Positions 1-8,594 of a DNA stretch of 64,000 nt are shown here, one piece after another. The notes under the pieces are model-generated. The model was given only the letters and a program-made list of their open reading frames with translations. It had not been told where the DNA came from and did no database searches. The translations under genes and the position numbers were made by a program. The DNA is from Cyclonatronum proteinivorum (GTDB taxonomy: Bacteria; Bacteroidota; Rhodothermia; Balneolales; Cyclonatronaceae), in contig NZ_CP027806.1 in NCBI RefSeq assembly GCF_003353065.1, positions 4,050,501 to 4,114,500 on the forward strand, given 5' to 3'. Numbering within the stretch: position 1 is the stretch's first letter; each line of letters opens with the position of its first letter.

Positions 1-2190
1 CGTTTTAGAACAAGCATCCCAAACCCGCTATGACATCGTCACAGCCCCGGCTTGGTAGATCCCGAATAATGCTGCACAATACTTCGAGATAGTTATAAAA
101 TGGCCGATACGCAGCATTTCCGGGATGACACGCTCGGGGGTTGGGGTGAGAAAAATAATCGCAATTACCGTCTGTCTCTATTCCATTCGCTTGCTTCGCA
201 CACCCTTTCCGTTCGGAACCCCCAACCTTGCACAACGAGATCCTTCGACTCCGCTGCGCTTCGCTCAGGATGACAGGCCTCCCTTCGCGACAAACGGCGC
301 GGCTCGCCGCGCCGGGGGTTTTCAAAACGACACTGTCATCCTGAGCGCAGCCGGAGCGCAGCGAAGGCGAAGTCGAAGGATCTGGGGATAGGGATTTGGA
401 GGTTGGCTCGGACGCTCTGTTATTCCGTACTGTGTTTATGTTCCGGAGTCCCGAAGTCACGTCCCCCCTACGGCGTCATCCCGGAAACGCCCACGCAGGT
501 GCCTGATAAATATCAGCATAGCGCACCGGCGTTATCCGGGGTCTACCAGTTTTGATGTGTGTCAATGCCGGTAGCAGGCATCCACGTGCGGGTTTAGCCG
601 TTTTAGAACAAACATCCCAAACCCGCTATCACACCGCGACAGCGACAGCTTGGTAGATCCCGGATAATGCTGCACATAACTTCTCGATGGTAAAAAAATG
701 CCGATACGCAGCATTTCCGGGATGACGCCGTTGGGGGTTGGGGTGAGAAAAATAATCGCAATTACCGTCTGTCTTTATTCCATTCGCTTGCTTCGCACAC
801 CCTTTCCGTTCGGAACCCCCAACCCTGCACAACGAGATCCTTCGACTACGCTGCGCTTCGCTCAGGATGACAGGCCTCCCTTCGCGACAAACGGCGCGGC
901 TCGCCGCGCCGGGGGTTTTCAAAACGACACTGTCATCCTGAGCGGAGCCGGAGCGCAGCGAAGGCGAAGTCGAAGGATCTGGGGATAGGGATTTGGAGGT
1001 TGGCTCGGACGCTCTGTTATTCCGTACTGTGTTTATGTACCGGAATCCCGAAGTCACGTCCCCCCTACGGCGTCATCCCGGAAACGCCCACGCAGGTGCC
1101 TGATAAATATCAGCATAGCGCACCGGCGTTATCCGGGATCTACCAGTTTTGATGTGTGTCAATGCCGGTAGCAGGAATCCACGTGCGGGTTTAGCCGTTT
1201 TAGAACAAGCATCCCAAACCCGCTATGACATCGTCACAGCCCCGGCTTGGTAGATCCCGAATAATGCTGCACAATACTTCGAGATAGTTATAAAATGGCC
1301 GATACGCAGCATTTCCGGGATGACACGCTCGGGGGTTGGGGTGAGAAAAATAATCGCAATTACCGTCTGTCTTTATTCCATTCGCTTGCTTCGCACACCC
1401 TTTCCGTTCGGAACCCCCAACCCTGCACAACGAGATCCTTCGACTACGCTGCGCTTCGCTCAGGATGACAGGCCTCCCTTCGCGACAAACGGCGCGGCTC
1501 GCCGCGCCGGGGGTTTTCAAAACGACACTGTCATCCTGAGCGGAGCCGGAGCGCAGCGAAGGCGAAGTCGAAGGATCTGGGGATAGGGATTTGGAGGTTG
1601 GCTCGGACGCTCTGTTATTCCGTACTGTGTTTATGTTCCGGAGTCCCGAAGTCACGTCCCCCCTACGGCGTCATCCCGGAAACGCCCACGCAGGTGCTTG
1701 ATAAATAATACCATAGCCCACCGGCGTTATCCGGGATCTACCAGTTTGGGTGTGTGTCAATGCCGGTAGCAGGCATCCACGTGCGGGTTTAGCCGTTTTA
1801 GAACAAACATCCCAAACCCGCTATCACACCGCGACAGCGACAGCTTGGTAGATCCCGGATAATGCTGCACATAACTTCTCGATGGTAAAAAAATGCCGAT
1901 ACGCAGCATTTCCGGGATGACGCCGTTGGGGGTTGGGGTGAGAAAAATAATCGCAATTACCGTCTGTCTTTATTCCATTCGCTTGCTTCGCACACCCTTT
2001 CCGTTCGGAACCCCCAACCCTGCACAACGAGATCCTTCGACTACGCTGCGCTTCGCTCAGGATGACAGGCCTCCCTTCGCGACAAACGGCGCGGCTCGCC
2101 GCGCCGGGGGTTTTCAAAACGACACTGTCATCCTGAGCGGAGCCGGAGCGCAGCGAAGGCGAAGTCGAAGGATCTGGTAATGGGGATTGG
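1..2190. repeat. Tandem array of ~598-bp nested inverted-repeat units
   Basis: Three full units (1-598, 599-1195, 1196-1793) and a partial fourth (1794 to about 2190) lie head to tail; the array probably continues left of the window. Each unit carries three pairs of inverted arms in nested order: an outer pair (GGTAGATCCCG... near 51, and its complement near 525-548), a middle pair (TTTCCGGGATGAC near 116, GTCATCCCGGAAA near 476), and an inner pair (GATCCTTCGACT...CAGGATGACAG at 240-275, mirrored at 330-382). Units 1 and 3 share variants, as do 2 and 4, so a ~1.2-kb dimer was duplicated. The inner arms are of the widespread REP-like type that yields spurious peptides containing VILSEAQRSRR. 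No coding function is supported. Confidence 0.9.
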
Positions 2191-2217
2191 GAGGCTGCCC
2201 CCCCATTCCATCAACAC

Positions 2218-3162
2218 CTAAACCGAGAACACATTCAGCAGGAAGAGCCTGATGAAGCGGTCGTTCCAGTGCCAGGTGTGGCGGGCGTCGGGGTGCAGGG
2301 GGATTCGGTTGAAGCCTGCGGTAATGCCGTGCTCGCGCAGCAGGGCGGTGAAGTATTTGCAGCGGTCGTGATTGCCTTCCTGCCCGTCGCCGGCGGCACT
2401 GCGAATCCAGAACATGGTTTCCTGTATTTCTTCGAGGGTTACGGGGTCAGCGTAACGAATCAGCTCGGCAGGGTTCCAGGGGGCGAGATTTTCCGGGGAG
2501 CGTTTTTCGGCCGGACAGAGGGCGGCGTCGGGTACAGCTGATTTCAGCCAGATTTCGTCAGGGGCATTGGTTCGGATATCTGTTTGACCGTCGAACATGA
2601 ACAGGCCGTCATAAATGCCCGCGTGATCAAGATAACCGGGGAAGGCCGTTGCAAGCAGCGCAGCCGTATAGCCGCCCAGGGAAAAACCCGCGGCCATCCG
2701 GATACCGCTGCCCAGCTTTTTCTGATAACGGGCTTCCAGGTAGGGAATGAGGTCAAGCGTAAGAAAATCCCAAACCTGCCCGGTGCCGAGACCGTCCCGC
2801 ATGTCCTGCGGCGGCACCAGGGTGTTAATCCCCATGCTGTGCTTTTTGCCGTCAAGGGAGGTCAGTCCGGGAATCACCGCCATCACCGGCGGAATTTCGC
2901 CGGACACAATCAGGGCATCGAGGTCTTCAATGGTCGTTGTTTCGCGGCTGTCGTCTTCATTGATGTAAACAAACTCCCGCTCATGTCCGCGGAACAGGTA
3001 CAGCAGGTGCATGTCCGACACGTTCCGCATATTGGGCGGCTCATACACAAATACCGTGCGGGAAACCCCGAGCGCGCGCGACCGAAACGGCAGCACCCGC
3101 AGGGCACCGCTGAGGGTGCCTTTGTGGCGTGCCAGAATGTTTCGGTGCAGCGGAGTGATCAT
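2218..3162 (-). CDS. Putative esterase, alpha/beta-hydrolase (esterase D-like)
   Basis: A 314-residue cytoplasmic protein with no signal peptide. It has the nucleophile elbow GFSLGG (Ser161) and a C-terminal ARHTWHW segment that can supply the catalytic His (295 or 298); the acid may be Asp259. The layout matches the putative-esterase family (PF00756) that includes S-formylglutathione hydrolases and enterochelin esterases. It is the last gene of a five-gene minus-strand cluster and starts 23 nt after the amidotransferase-like gene. The context suggests it hydrolyses an ester or amide on a metabolite made by the neighbouring ATP-grasp ligases (inference). The substrate is unknown. It is distinct from the second, shorter esterase at the other end of the cluster. 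Confidence 0.8.
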   Translation of the reverse strand: MITPLHRNILARHKGTLSGALRVLPFRSRALGVSRTVFVYEPPNMRNVSDMHLLYLFRGHEREFVYINEDDSRETTTIEDLDALIVSGEIPPVMAVIPGLTSLDGKKHSMGINTLVPPQDMRDGLGTGQVWDFLTLDLIPYLEARYQKKLGSGIRMAAGFSLGGYTAALLATAFPGYLDHAGIYDGLFMFDGQTDIRTNAPDEIWLKSAVPDAALCPAEKRSPENLAPWNPAELIRYADPVTLEEIQETMFWIRSAAGDGQEGNHDRCKYFTALLREHGITAGFNRIPLHPDARHTWHWNDRFIRLFLLNVFSV

Positions 3163-3185
3163 GCTTCAGCACGTTTCAACAGGAT

Positions 3186-4046
3186 TTAGCGGACGCCCGC
3201 AAGAGACTCTACCAGTTCGGGACGGTTGTTTTTCACCGCCCGCTTCAGAAAACCGGGGATGATATGCTTGTGCGTTCGCTCGATGTAGCCGGGATCTTTA
3301 AGGCCGGCAATGATGGAATCATACTTGGCCTGTCCGAACTCATCAATGATTTTCGTTTTTTGCTCTTTGGTCGAAAAGTGATAGAGCATCCCTTCAGGAT
3401 CCGCTTCGGGATGAAACTGCAGCGCGATCATTTCTTTCAGCAGACGGATGGCCATCACCGCGCGCTCCAGCTTCACATGCGGACGCTCTTTTTCAAGGCA
3501 CAGAATTTGGGCTCCCATCTCATCCATCAGATCCTTGCGGGGTTGCAGTACCTGCCAGTCCCGGAAATCAGCAGCATGAAACGGATTCGGCAGGTCTTTG
3601 AACATGGGGTCAACCGCCCCTACTTCGGTCTGATGAACAGGATATACGCCAAATGACTGTTTCTTCCGAGGCTTCACTTCCGCAAAATTGAAATGACGCG
3701 CAACCATCTGATACGAATGGCAGATGAACATAGCATACTTCGGGGGCGTCAGCTTGGCCGAATTATAGTGCCAAAGATCATCCAGAAAGTTGAAATAGTT
3801 GATCTCCCAGGTTTTGCCTTCACTGTCGAAAGGACTCCCCGGGCCACCGGTAGAAATATAAATATCGAAAGAAAGGTCCGGAATTTCGCCCTTGGCTCTC
3901 GCGTCAAATACAGTGAACTCAATGGGTACGCCGTAATAAGCGCCGGAAGATTCGGTAATCAGGTTCTTGATACAGCGCATACCCTGATTGGGCACGCCGT
4001 TGTATAAATCAATAATGGCTGCACGCAGCGGCTTGGTTGAAATCAT
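3186..4046 (-). CDS. Class I glutamine amidotransferase-like protein
   Basis: A 286-residue stand-alone protein with the class I glutamine amidotransferase signature. The nucleophile Cys109 sits in FICHSYQM, where the usual GxCxGxQ elbow is altered, and the His-Glu pair is in QFHPEAD (His212, Glu214), so the full triad is visible. A GGPGSP oxyanion-type loop lies at about 67-72. It could release ammonia from glutamine for a partner ligase, or act as a gamma-glutamyl hydrolase as some relatives do. No synthetase domain is fused, so the two adjacent ATP-grasp proteins are the obvious partners. It lies 81 nt after the permuted ATP-grasp and 23 nt before the terminal esterase. The substrate is not deducible. 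Confidence 0.8.
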   Translation of the reverse strand: MISTKPLRAAIIDLYNGVPNQGMRCIKNLITESSGAYYGVPIEFTVFDARAKGEIPDLSFDIYISTGGPGSPFDSEGKTWEINYFNFLDDLWHYNSAKLTPPKYAMFICHSYQMVARHFNFAEVKPRKKQSFGVYPVHQTEVGAVDPMFKDLPNPFHAADFRDWQVLQPRKDLMDEMGAQILCLEKERPHVKLERAVMAIRLLKEMIALQFHPEADPEGMLYHFSTKEQKTKIIDEFGQAKYDSIIAGLKDPGYIERTHKHIIPGFLKRAVKNNRPELVESLAGVR

Positions 4047-4127
4047 AAAAGTAAAGCAAGTTATTCAAAGCAAAGCCGGTTACAGCGGAGGGCTGCAACC
4101 GGCTTGTTAAACGGTATCAGTAAGGTA

Positions 4128-5483
4128 CTACAAATATCGGGCAATAAACAGCGGGATACTGCCGCCGCCCGCCGTCACATTCGCAAGGTTACTCGGCGAT
4201 GTGCGGGTGAGACAGCCGCTCATCATCGGACCATTCAGGTACGGATCAAAATCAATCACCGTATTGACCGATTCCCAGTTGCCTTCAATGGGTAACAGGA
4301 ACGGCTGCCGGCCGATTTCAATCACTTCCTGCACCACATAATCAAGCTGCAGCGCGTGACTAATAGCGGTTTCCCAGGTATCCTGCGATTCCTGAAAACC
4401 CAGCACAACGCCATGACCGCCGTAGTCGTCGTTTGGCTTCATGATGAAGGAATCCTTATTCCGGCGAATCAGCTCCAGCAGATCCTGATTGGCCCCGCGG
4501 TAGCGCACCTTCGAAGGTTTCAGCTTGCGGGTCCAGGGGATGTGATCGCGTATCGCCTTCAGCTCGGACTGATCCAGCACATGGTTGTAGTCCGGATCGG
4601 TGAGCAGGGCAAAAATCATTTTCTTGTGCACCAGTTTCGAGCGGAAGGAGTTCAGGTAGCAGGTTTTCTGCGCCTTGTAGCCTTCCAGGTATGCCTGACA
4701 GTCGTACTGAATTTCGAAGAATTCATTCATCAGCAGGCGCCGGTACAGAATGTCGATTTTTTTGCCGTTGGCATAAATCCAGCCGTCGCGGCACTCCAGC
4801 TCGCGCGGGTCGCAGATTTCGGCTTCGTAGCCCAGACGCTCCAGATATTCCTTGATGAGCACAAACTCCGGATACGTCGGAACATCGAGATGATCCACGA
4901 TCGCGAAGCTTGGCTTTTCCTTTAGCCCGCCAAACTCTTCGTGATAAATGCGGATCAGCCCCTGAAAGGTGTGCTCCAGCGGCGACACAAAGCGGACCGG
5001 GTAGCGCTCAATAAATTTCTGAAAGATGGGCAGCTTCTGATAAATATCCGCCATCTCTTTCATATAGGCGATACCTGCCGGAACTTCCGCGTTCAGCTCT
5101 ACGAACTTGAAGGAGTTATCCGTCAGAAAAGAATCCAGCCGCGCTGTAGCCGACATCCGGATCACGTTGGTCGGGATGGCGCACAACTCGATCTCGTACG
5201 GTGTCAGGCCCAGATGATCGAGCGTTTTGCGGCTGTTGAAAAACGTCGCAGCAATCTTCAGAATCGCCTGACGAATCACATAGACCGTATCGTGAATGTA
5301 CTGAAAGGTTCTCTCGCCCATCACCATAGGCCGCAGCGACTGCGTAAGCGGACGATCCCCAAACATCACATTTTGTGTGCGCTGCATTTCCAAAAGCATT
5401 TCATGCTGTTCGGTAGCCGCGCTCAGATCGGAAGCAATCAGGTGATTATAGTAATCAACTGCGGGTTTACTTGGACTTAGCAT
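4128..5483 (-). CDS. Circularly permuted ATP-grasp ligase-like protein
   Basis: A 451-residue protein from the ATG at 5483, which overlaps the upstream stop by 17 nt; the longer reading frame from 5552 would run far into the upstream gene. The C-terminal third has ATP-grasp features: FIMKPNDDYGGHGV (Lys349 and a glycine loop), QEV at the adenine-binding strand and a late AGGGSIPLF segment, after an N-terminal half resembling circularly permuted ATP-grasp proteins. An earlier FVELNAEVPAGIAY stretch resembles the displaced metal-binding N-E element of that group. Such enzymes make amide bonds through acyl-phosphates (family knowledge). Translational coupling to a conventional ATP-grasp gene suggests two successive ligations on one product. 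The substrate is unknown. Confidence 0.75.
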   Translation of the reverse strand: MLSPSKPAVDYYNHLIASDLSAATEQHEMLLEMQRTQNVMFGDRPLTQSLRPMVMGERTFQYIHDTVYVIRQAILKIAATFFNSRKTLDHLGLTPYEIELCAIPTNVIRMSATARLDSFLTDNSFKFVELNAEVPAGIAYMKEMADIYQKLPIFQKFIERYPVRFVSPLEHTFQGLIRIYHEEFGGLKEKPSFAIVDHLDVPTYPEFVLIKEYLERLGYEAEICDPRELECRDGWIYANGKKIDILYRRLLMNEFFEIQYDCQAYLEGYKAQKTCYLNSFRSKLVHKKMIFALLTDPDYNHVLDQSELKAIRDHIPWTRKLKPSKVRYRGANQDLLELIRRNKDSFIMKPNDDYGGHGVVLGFQESQDTWETAISHALQLDYVVQEVIEIGRQPFLLPIEGNWESVNTVIDFDPYLNGPMMSGCLTRTSPSNLANVTAGGGSIPLFIARYL

Positions 5484-6414
5484 CAGGCTCCAGCACTCCG
5501 TTGGCGGTAAACTGCGGGGTCTTGCGTTTTTCGAGTGCTTTCTCGACGGCAAATTCGGTCATGTGCTTCACAATCCAGTTGAAATTCTCCACACCCACAG
5601 AGTAGTAATCCGCATCCGGGGCCGGGTTCATGAAATCAATCGCATATGGAATGCCGTCGCGGATGGCGAACTCCACCGTATTCATGTCGTAGCCAAGCGC
5701 CTTGCAAAGCGCAAGCACATCGCGCTCTATCTTCTTCATCAGCTTCTCGGGCACGGGCTCGTGCGACACATCATAATAGCGGCGGTGCGGCTCGGCGTCC
5801 GGGTTGTAGCGCATAATCTGCGTATAGCGGCGGCCAATGCCATAGCACCGGAAATAATCTTCAAACTCAATGCCTTCCTGCAGCATCATACAATCCTGAC
5901 CCGACTCATTGTAGGCCTTAAAAAAGTCGTGCGGGTTGTTGCACTTGGTCACCCCGCGCCAGCCGCCCCCGTCAAAGGGCTTCAGGAAGGACGGAAAACC
6001 GATGTACTCAAAAACACCGTCCCACTCAATCGGGAACTTAAGGTTGCGGAAAGAAGTCGATTCTGTATTTGGCGGGTGCTGATTGTGCGGCAGAATCACC
6101 GTTTTCGGCACGGCAACGCCGGCCTGTTGCGCAATGATGTTATCGATAAACTTATCGTCAGCGCTCCACCAGAAAGGATTGTTGATGATATAGGTGCCTT
6201 TCAGCGACGCCCACTTCAGGTACGAGCGGTAAAACGGCACTTCATGCGAAATACGGTCGATGATGACATCATAGCCGGGGTCGGCATCCATGTTAACGGC
6301 TTCGAGCTGAATAAACTCCGCCTTCACCTGCGAGCCAAATTCCTTATTGATGTTATGTACCAGCGCGTCGGGGAAAGTGGTTTCCATCCCGCGAATAATT
6401 CCGATTTTTTTCAT
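5467..6414 (-). CDS. ATP-grasp ligase
   Basis: A 315-residue ATP-grasp protein of D-Ala-D-Ala-ligase-like or RimK-like layout. The N-terminal part (about 1-85) is a pre-ATP-grasp fold. FLKPFDGGGWRGV holds the ATP-binding Lys145 and glycine loop, the LQEGIEF strand follows, and the Mg-binding end includes Glu249 and AIDFMNPAPDAD (Asp260, Asn263). All catalytic positions expected for an active ligase are present. It overlaps the permuted ATP-grasp gene by 17 nt. Together they could activate one or two carboxylates for amide-bond formation. Neither an acyl-carrier nor a ribosomal precursor peptide gene was seen nearby, which points to a small-molecule or protein-tailing substrate (inference). 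Confidence 0.8.
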   Translation of the reverse strand: MKKIGIIRGMETTFPDALVHNINKEFGSQVKAEFIQLEAVNMDADPGYDVIIDRISHEVPFYRSYLKWASLKGTYIINNPFWWSADDKFIDNIIAQQAGVAVPKTVILPHNQHPPNTESTSFRNLKFPIEWDGVFEYIGFPSFLKPFDGGGWRGVTKCNNPHDFFKAYNESGQDCMMLQEGIEFEDYFRCYGIGRRYTQIMRYNPDAEPHRRYYDVSHEPVPEKLMKKIERDVLALCKALGYDMNTVEFAIRDGIPYAIDFMNPAPDADYYSVGVENFNWIVKHMTEFAVEKALEKRKTPQFTANGVLEPDAKSK

Positions 6415-6500
6415 AATCTGTTGTAGTTTGTAGTTGATAAAAAAGGCAATCGTTGTCGTTGTGTGTCCGTCGAAGGGATAAAATCAGTAGCCTGAAGCTG

Positions 6501-7214
6501 TCACAACAGGTGCTTGACGATCATTCCGCGCCATGCCGGCCAGTCGTGAATAATGCCGGGGCTCCAGACATCCAGTTCGTACCAGATACCTTTCTGATAC
6601 AGAATATGACAAAAGTGTTTGGTTGCATCAAGGCAAATATCATGATCGCCCACCACAAACCGCAAATCGTTACGACGGATTTGCTCCAGATGGTCATGGT
6701 TGTGCATGTTAGGCATGTAGGCCACCGGATTATTGAAGTAGATGTTATCACCTTCATGCCCGTCAGCAAATGCGGAAATATCATACTTACCGCTCATCGC
6801 AATCAGCTTGCGGAAAGTCCACGGGTTCTTCAGCGCAAAATTCGCGGCATGATACGCCCCAAAACTTGCCCCGGTCGTAATGATATAGCGGTTCGGATTC
6901 TTGTTGTTGATCAGCGGCACAACTTCATCCAGGATATAGCGCTCATATTGCTCATAGCGGGCAAAACGCACATGCGGGTGCACATTGCGGTTATAAAAGC
7001 TCTCGGCATCGACCGAATCGAGGCAGAAAAACTGATTCTGACCGCTCTCAATTTTGCCGCGCACGGCTTCAATCATCTTAAAATCTTCCCACTCATAAAA
7101 GCGGCCATTGCTTGAAGGAAAAACAAGTACAGGAGTTCCGCTGTGTCCGAAAACCAGCATGTCCATCTCACGGCCCAGACTCGGACTCCACCATTTAACA
7201 AATTCTCTGTGCAT
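6501..7214 (-). CDS. Small esterase-like alpha/beta-hydrolase
   Basis: A 237-residue protein and the first gene of the minus-strand amidoligase cluster. The nucleophile elbow is GASFGAY (Ser117), the acid may be Asp190 or Asp192 in VVGDHD, and the C-terminal His223 is in GIIHDWPAW. No signal peptide is visible. Its short form and the HREFVKWWSP start fit the COG4947-type esterase group within PF00756. It precedes the ATP-grasp gene by 86 nt. Two different esterases bracketing two ligases and an amidotransferase suggest a synthesis and turnover pathway rather than a general lipase. An interrupted inverted repeat lies just upstream of its start. Confidence 0.8.
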   Translation of the reverse strand: MHREFVKWWSPSLGREMDMLVFGHSGTPVLVFPSSNGRFYEWEDFKMIEAVRGKIESGQNQFFCLDSVDAESFYNRNVHPHVRFARYEQYERYILDEVVPLINNKNPNRYIITTGASFGAYHAANFALKNPWTFRKLIAMSGKYDISAFADGHEGDNIYFNNPVAYMPNMHNHDHLEQIRRNDLRFVVGDHDICLDATKHFCHILYQKGIWYELDVWSPGIIHDWPAWRGMIVKHLL

Positions 7215-7229
7215 CAGAAGTAGGTTGAA

Positions 7230-7296
7230 ATATCAGTTTAGCTGTGGTTAATTTACAGTTGTAAACCAGCTAAAATACGCTATTTCAAACTGATAT
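7230..7296. promoter_or_regulatory. Interrupted inverted repeat upstream of the amidoligase cluster
   Basis: ATATCAGTTT at 7230-7239 is mirrored exactly by AAACTGATAT at 7287-7296. The next block, TTTAGCTG at 7237-7244, is mirrored by CAGCTAAA at 7267-7274, with extra bases inserted in the right half. The structure begins 15 nt upstream of the first start codon of the cluster, so it could be an operator or a 5'-leader hairpin. Function is inferred from position only. Confidence 0.35.
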
Positions 7297-7814
7297 AGAA
7301 CAATCCCCCAAATATTTATTGCCTTCTGAAAGCCAGGCCGGGCCATGTGGTACAGCGCTTTTTTTCGGGGGATGTGTGCTGTGTCCGCAACCGTCTGCCC
7401 GCGCCATCCGCAATCCGGAAGCGGCAACAGCGGGCCGTTCACCCGTCAGGCGCACCGGCTTGGAAATTGGAGCGTTCCGGGTAGCGGGGTTTCGGGTTTC
7501 CGGTTTCGCGCTTTTGGTAATTGCGCGTTTGGGAGGTCGTAGCAAATTTGCGCGGGTCTTCGCTATTTCGGGCTTCGCCCGGGGTCACTGCGCGCCTTGC
7601 GGCGCTCGCGTACATTGAAGGGGGTGGCGTTTTATGCTACAAAGGTGTCGCTCCTACCGGAGCTGGCGGCTTAATTGCATTTTCGGCCTTTATTTGGATT
7701 GGGGGACAGAGGATTTCCGTTAGGCAAATACGCAATCTTTGGTATCCTTCTTTGAATCCGGGTTTTGTTAAAGCAATGTTGCCCCCGCCCGGACTCTGCA
7801 GGGCGGAGAAGTTT
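7297..7814. repeat. Intergenic region with short palindromic repeats
   Basis: No credible gene lies here; a plus-strand frame from 7521 continues over the ABC permease and has no family features. Two palindrome-rich stretches stand out: 7565-7612, with CGGGCTTCGCCCG followed by GCGCCTTGCGGCGC, and 7636-7668, around GCTCCTACCGGAGC preceded by CTACAAAGGTGTC. The latter resembles a CTACAAAG-type interspersed repeat found in many bacterial genomes (from memory, not checked). Confidence 0.55.
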
Positions 7815-8594
7815 TCAGAAATCGCGGGTTTCGGTGCGCCAGAGGTAGAGGCCGGCAAAGAGGAAGCCCCAGAGGACGGAGAAGGTTGCTTTGAGGGTGT
7901 CGGGACTCACGACGGAGGCGCCGCCGGCCATGGCGCGAAAGGGGCTTGGAATCAGGCCGTTCAGGCTGTTGACCGGCAAGTAGGCGGTTAAGCCGCTCGG
8001 ATCTATCCAGCGGATGATTCCTTCAATGAAGAGGCTCCAGAACAGCACGATCAGAAATGAGCCGGCCGTATTACCCACGAAGCTGTTTATGAACAGGGCC
8101 ATCATCATAAAAACAAAAAAGTACAGCACATAGGTCAGCATAAAGGGCGCAACCGCACTCAGGTCAGCCGTGCTGATGGCGATTTCCCGGCTCCATGCAA
8201 GTCCGTAGGTTGCAAGCGTGAGCAGTAAAATGGCCGCAAGGCTGAACAGGCCCGCAAGGCTGACATCCGAGCCGACAAGCTGCCGGCGGCTGAGTCCGTC
8301 GAGCAGGTACTGCCGACGGATTCCGAAACGGAAGTCGCGGTTTACGAAGCTGACCATCAGCAGAACAAACAAATGCACGCCGTAGCTGCCGGCGAACAGC
8401 AGGTAGTGCCAGAGTCCGGCGCCGTCGAGCGCAAAAAAGGCGCCCATATCAAGTTGCTCTTCGTTAATGGTAATCTGAGCAGAAAAGAAGACGCGGAAGA
8501 TGAGCGGCACGAGGGCGGTGTACAGGGCGAGCACCAGCCAGAAGAGCGGGTACAGGCGCAGCTTGAGCAGCTGTACGACAATCAGGGCTTTCAC
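7815..8594 (-). CDS. ABC-2 type transporter permease
   Basis: A 259-residue integral membrane protein with about six hydrophobic segments (roughly 14-36, 64-82, 108-130, 148-170, 176-195, 235-252) and the layout of ABC-2 family permeases. It begins with GTG, whose GTGA overlaps the stop of the ATPase gene, so the two are translationally coupled. With the adjacent ATPase it forms a two-gene exporter. The substrate cannot be read from the sequence; relatives export drugs, lipids or polysaccharides, or act as peptide-immunity pumps. The C-terminus is short and polar, with no extra domain. No terminator is evident after the stop. Confidence 0.8.
   Translation of the reverse strand: MKALIVVQLLKLRLYPLFWLVLALYTALVPLIFRVFFSAQITINEEQLDMGAFFALDGAGLWHYLLFAGSYGVHLFVLLMVSFVNRDFRFGIRRQYLLDGLSRRQLVGSDVSLAGLFSLAAILLLTLATYGLAWSREIAISTADLSAVAPFMLTYVLYFFVFMMMALFINSFVGNTAGSFLIVLFWSLFIEGIIRWIDPSGLTAYLPVNSLNGLIPSPFRAMAGGASVVSPDTLKATFSVLWGFLFAGLYLWRTETRDF

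Noticed and set aside
5-2180. Eight ORFs of 88-151 codons on both strands within the tandem array
   Set aside because: They repeat with the array, are mirrored on the opposite strand and contain the VILSEAQRSRR-type peptide that results from translating REP-like repeats; no protein family is visible.
1-2190. Interpretation of the array as a CRISPR
   Set aside because: The unit is about 598 bp, with no short direct repeats separated by unique spacers and no cas genes nearby.
5563-6426. 287-codon plus-strand ORF antisense to the ATP-grasp gene
   Set aside because: The minus-strand frame carries all ATP-grasp residues; the antisense frame is rich in Arg, His and Val with no recognisable domain.
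7521-7991. 156-codon plus-strand ORF before and over the ABC permease
   Set aside because: It runs through intergenic palindromes and overlaps the permease gene on the other strand; no family features.
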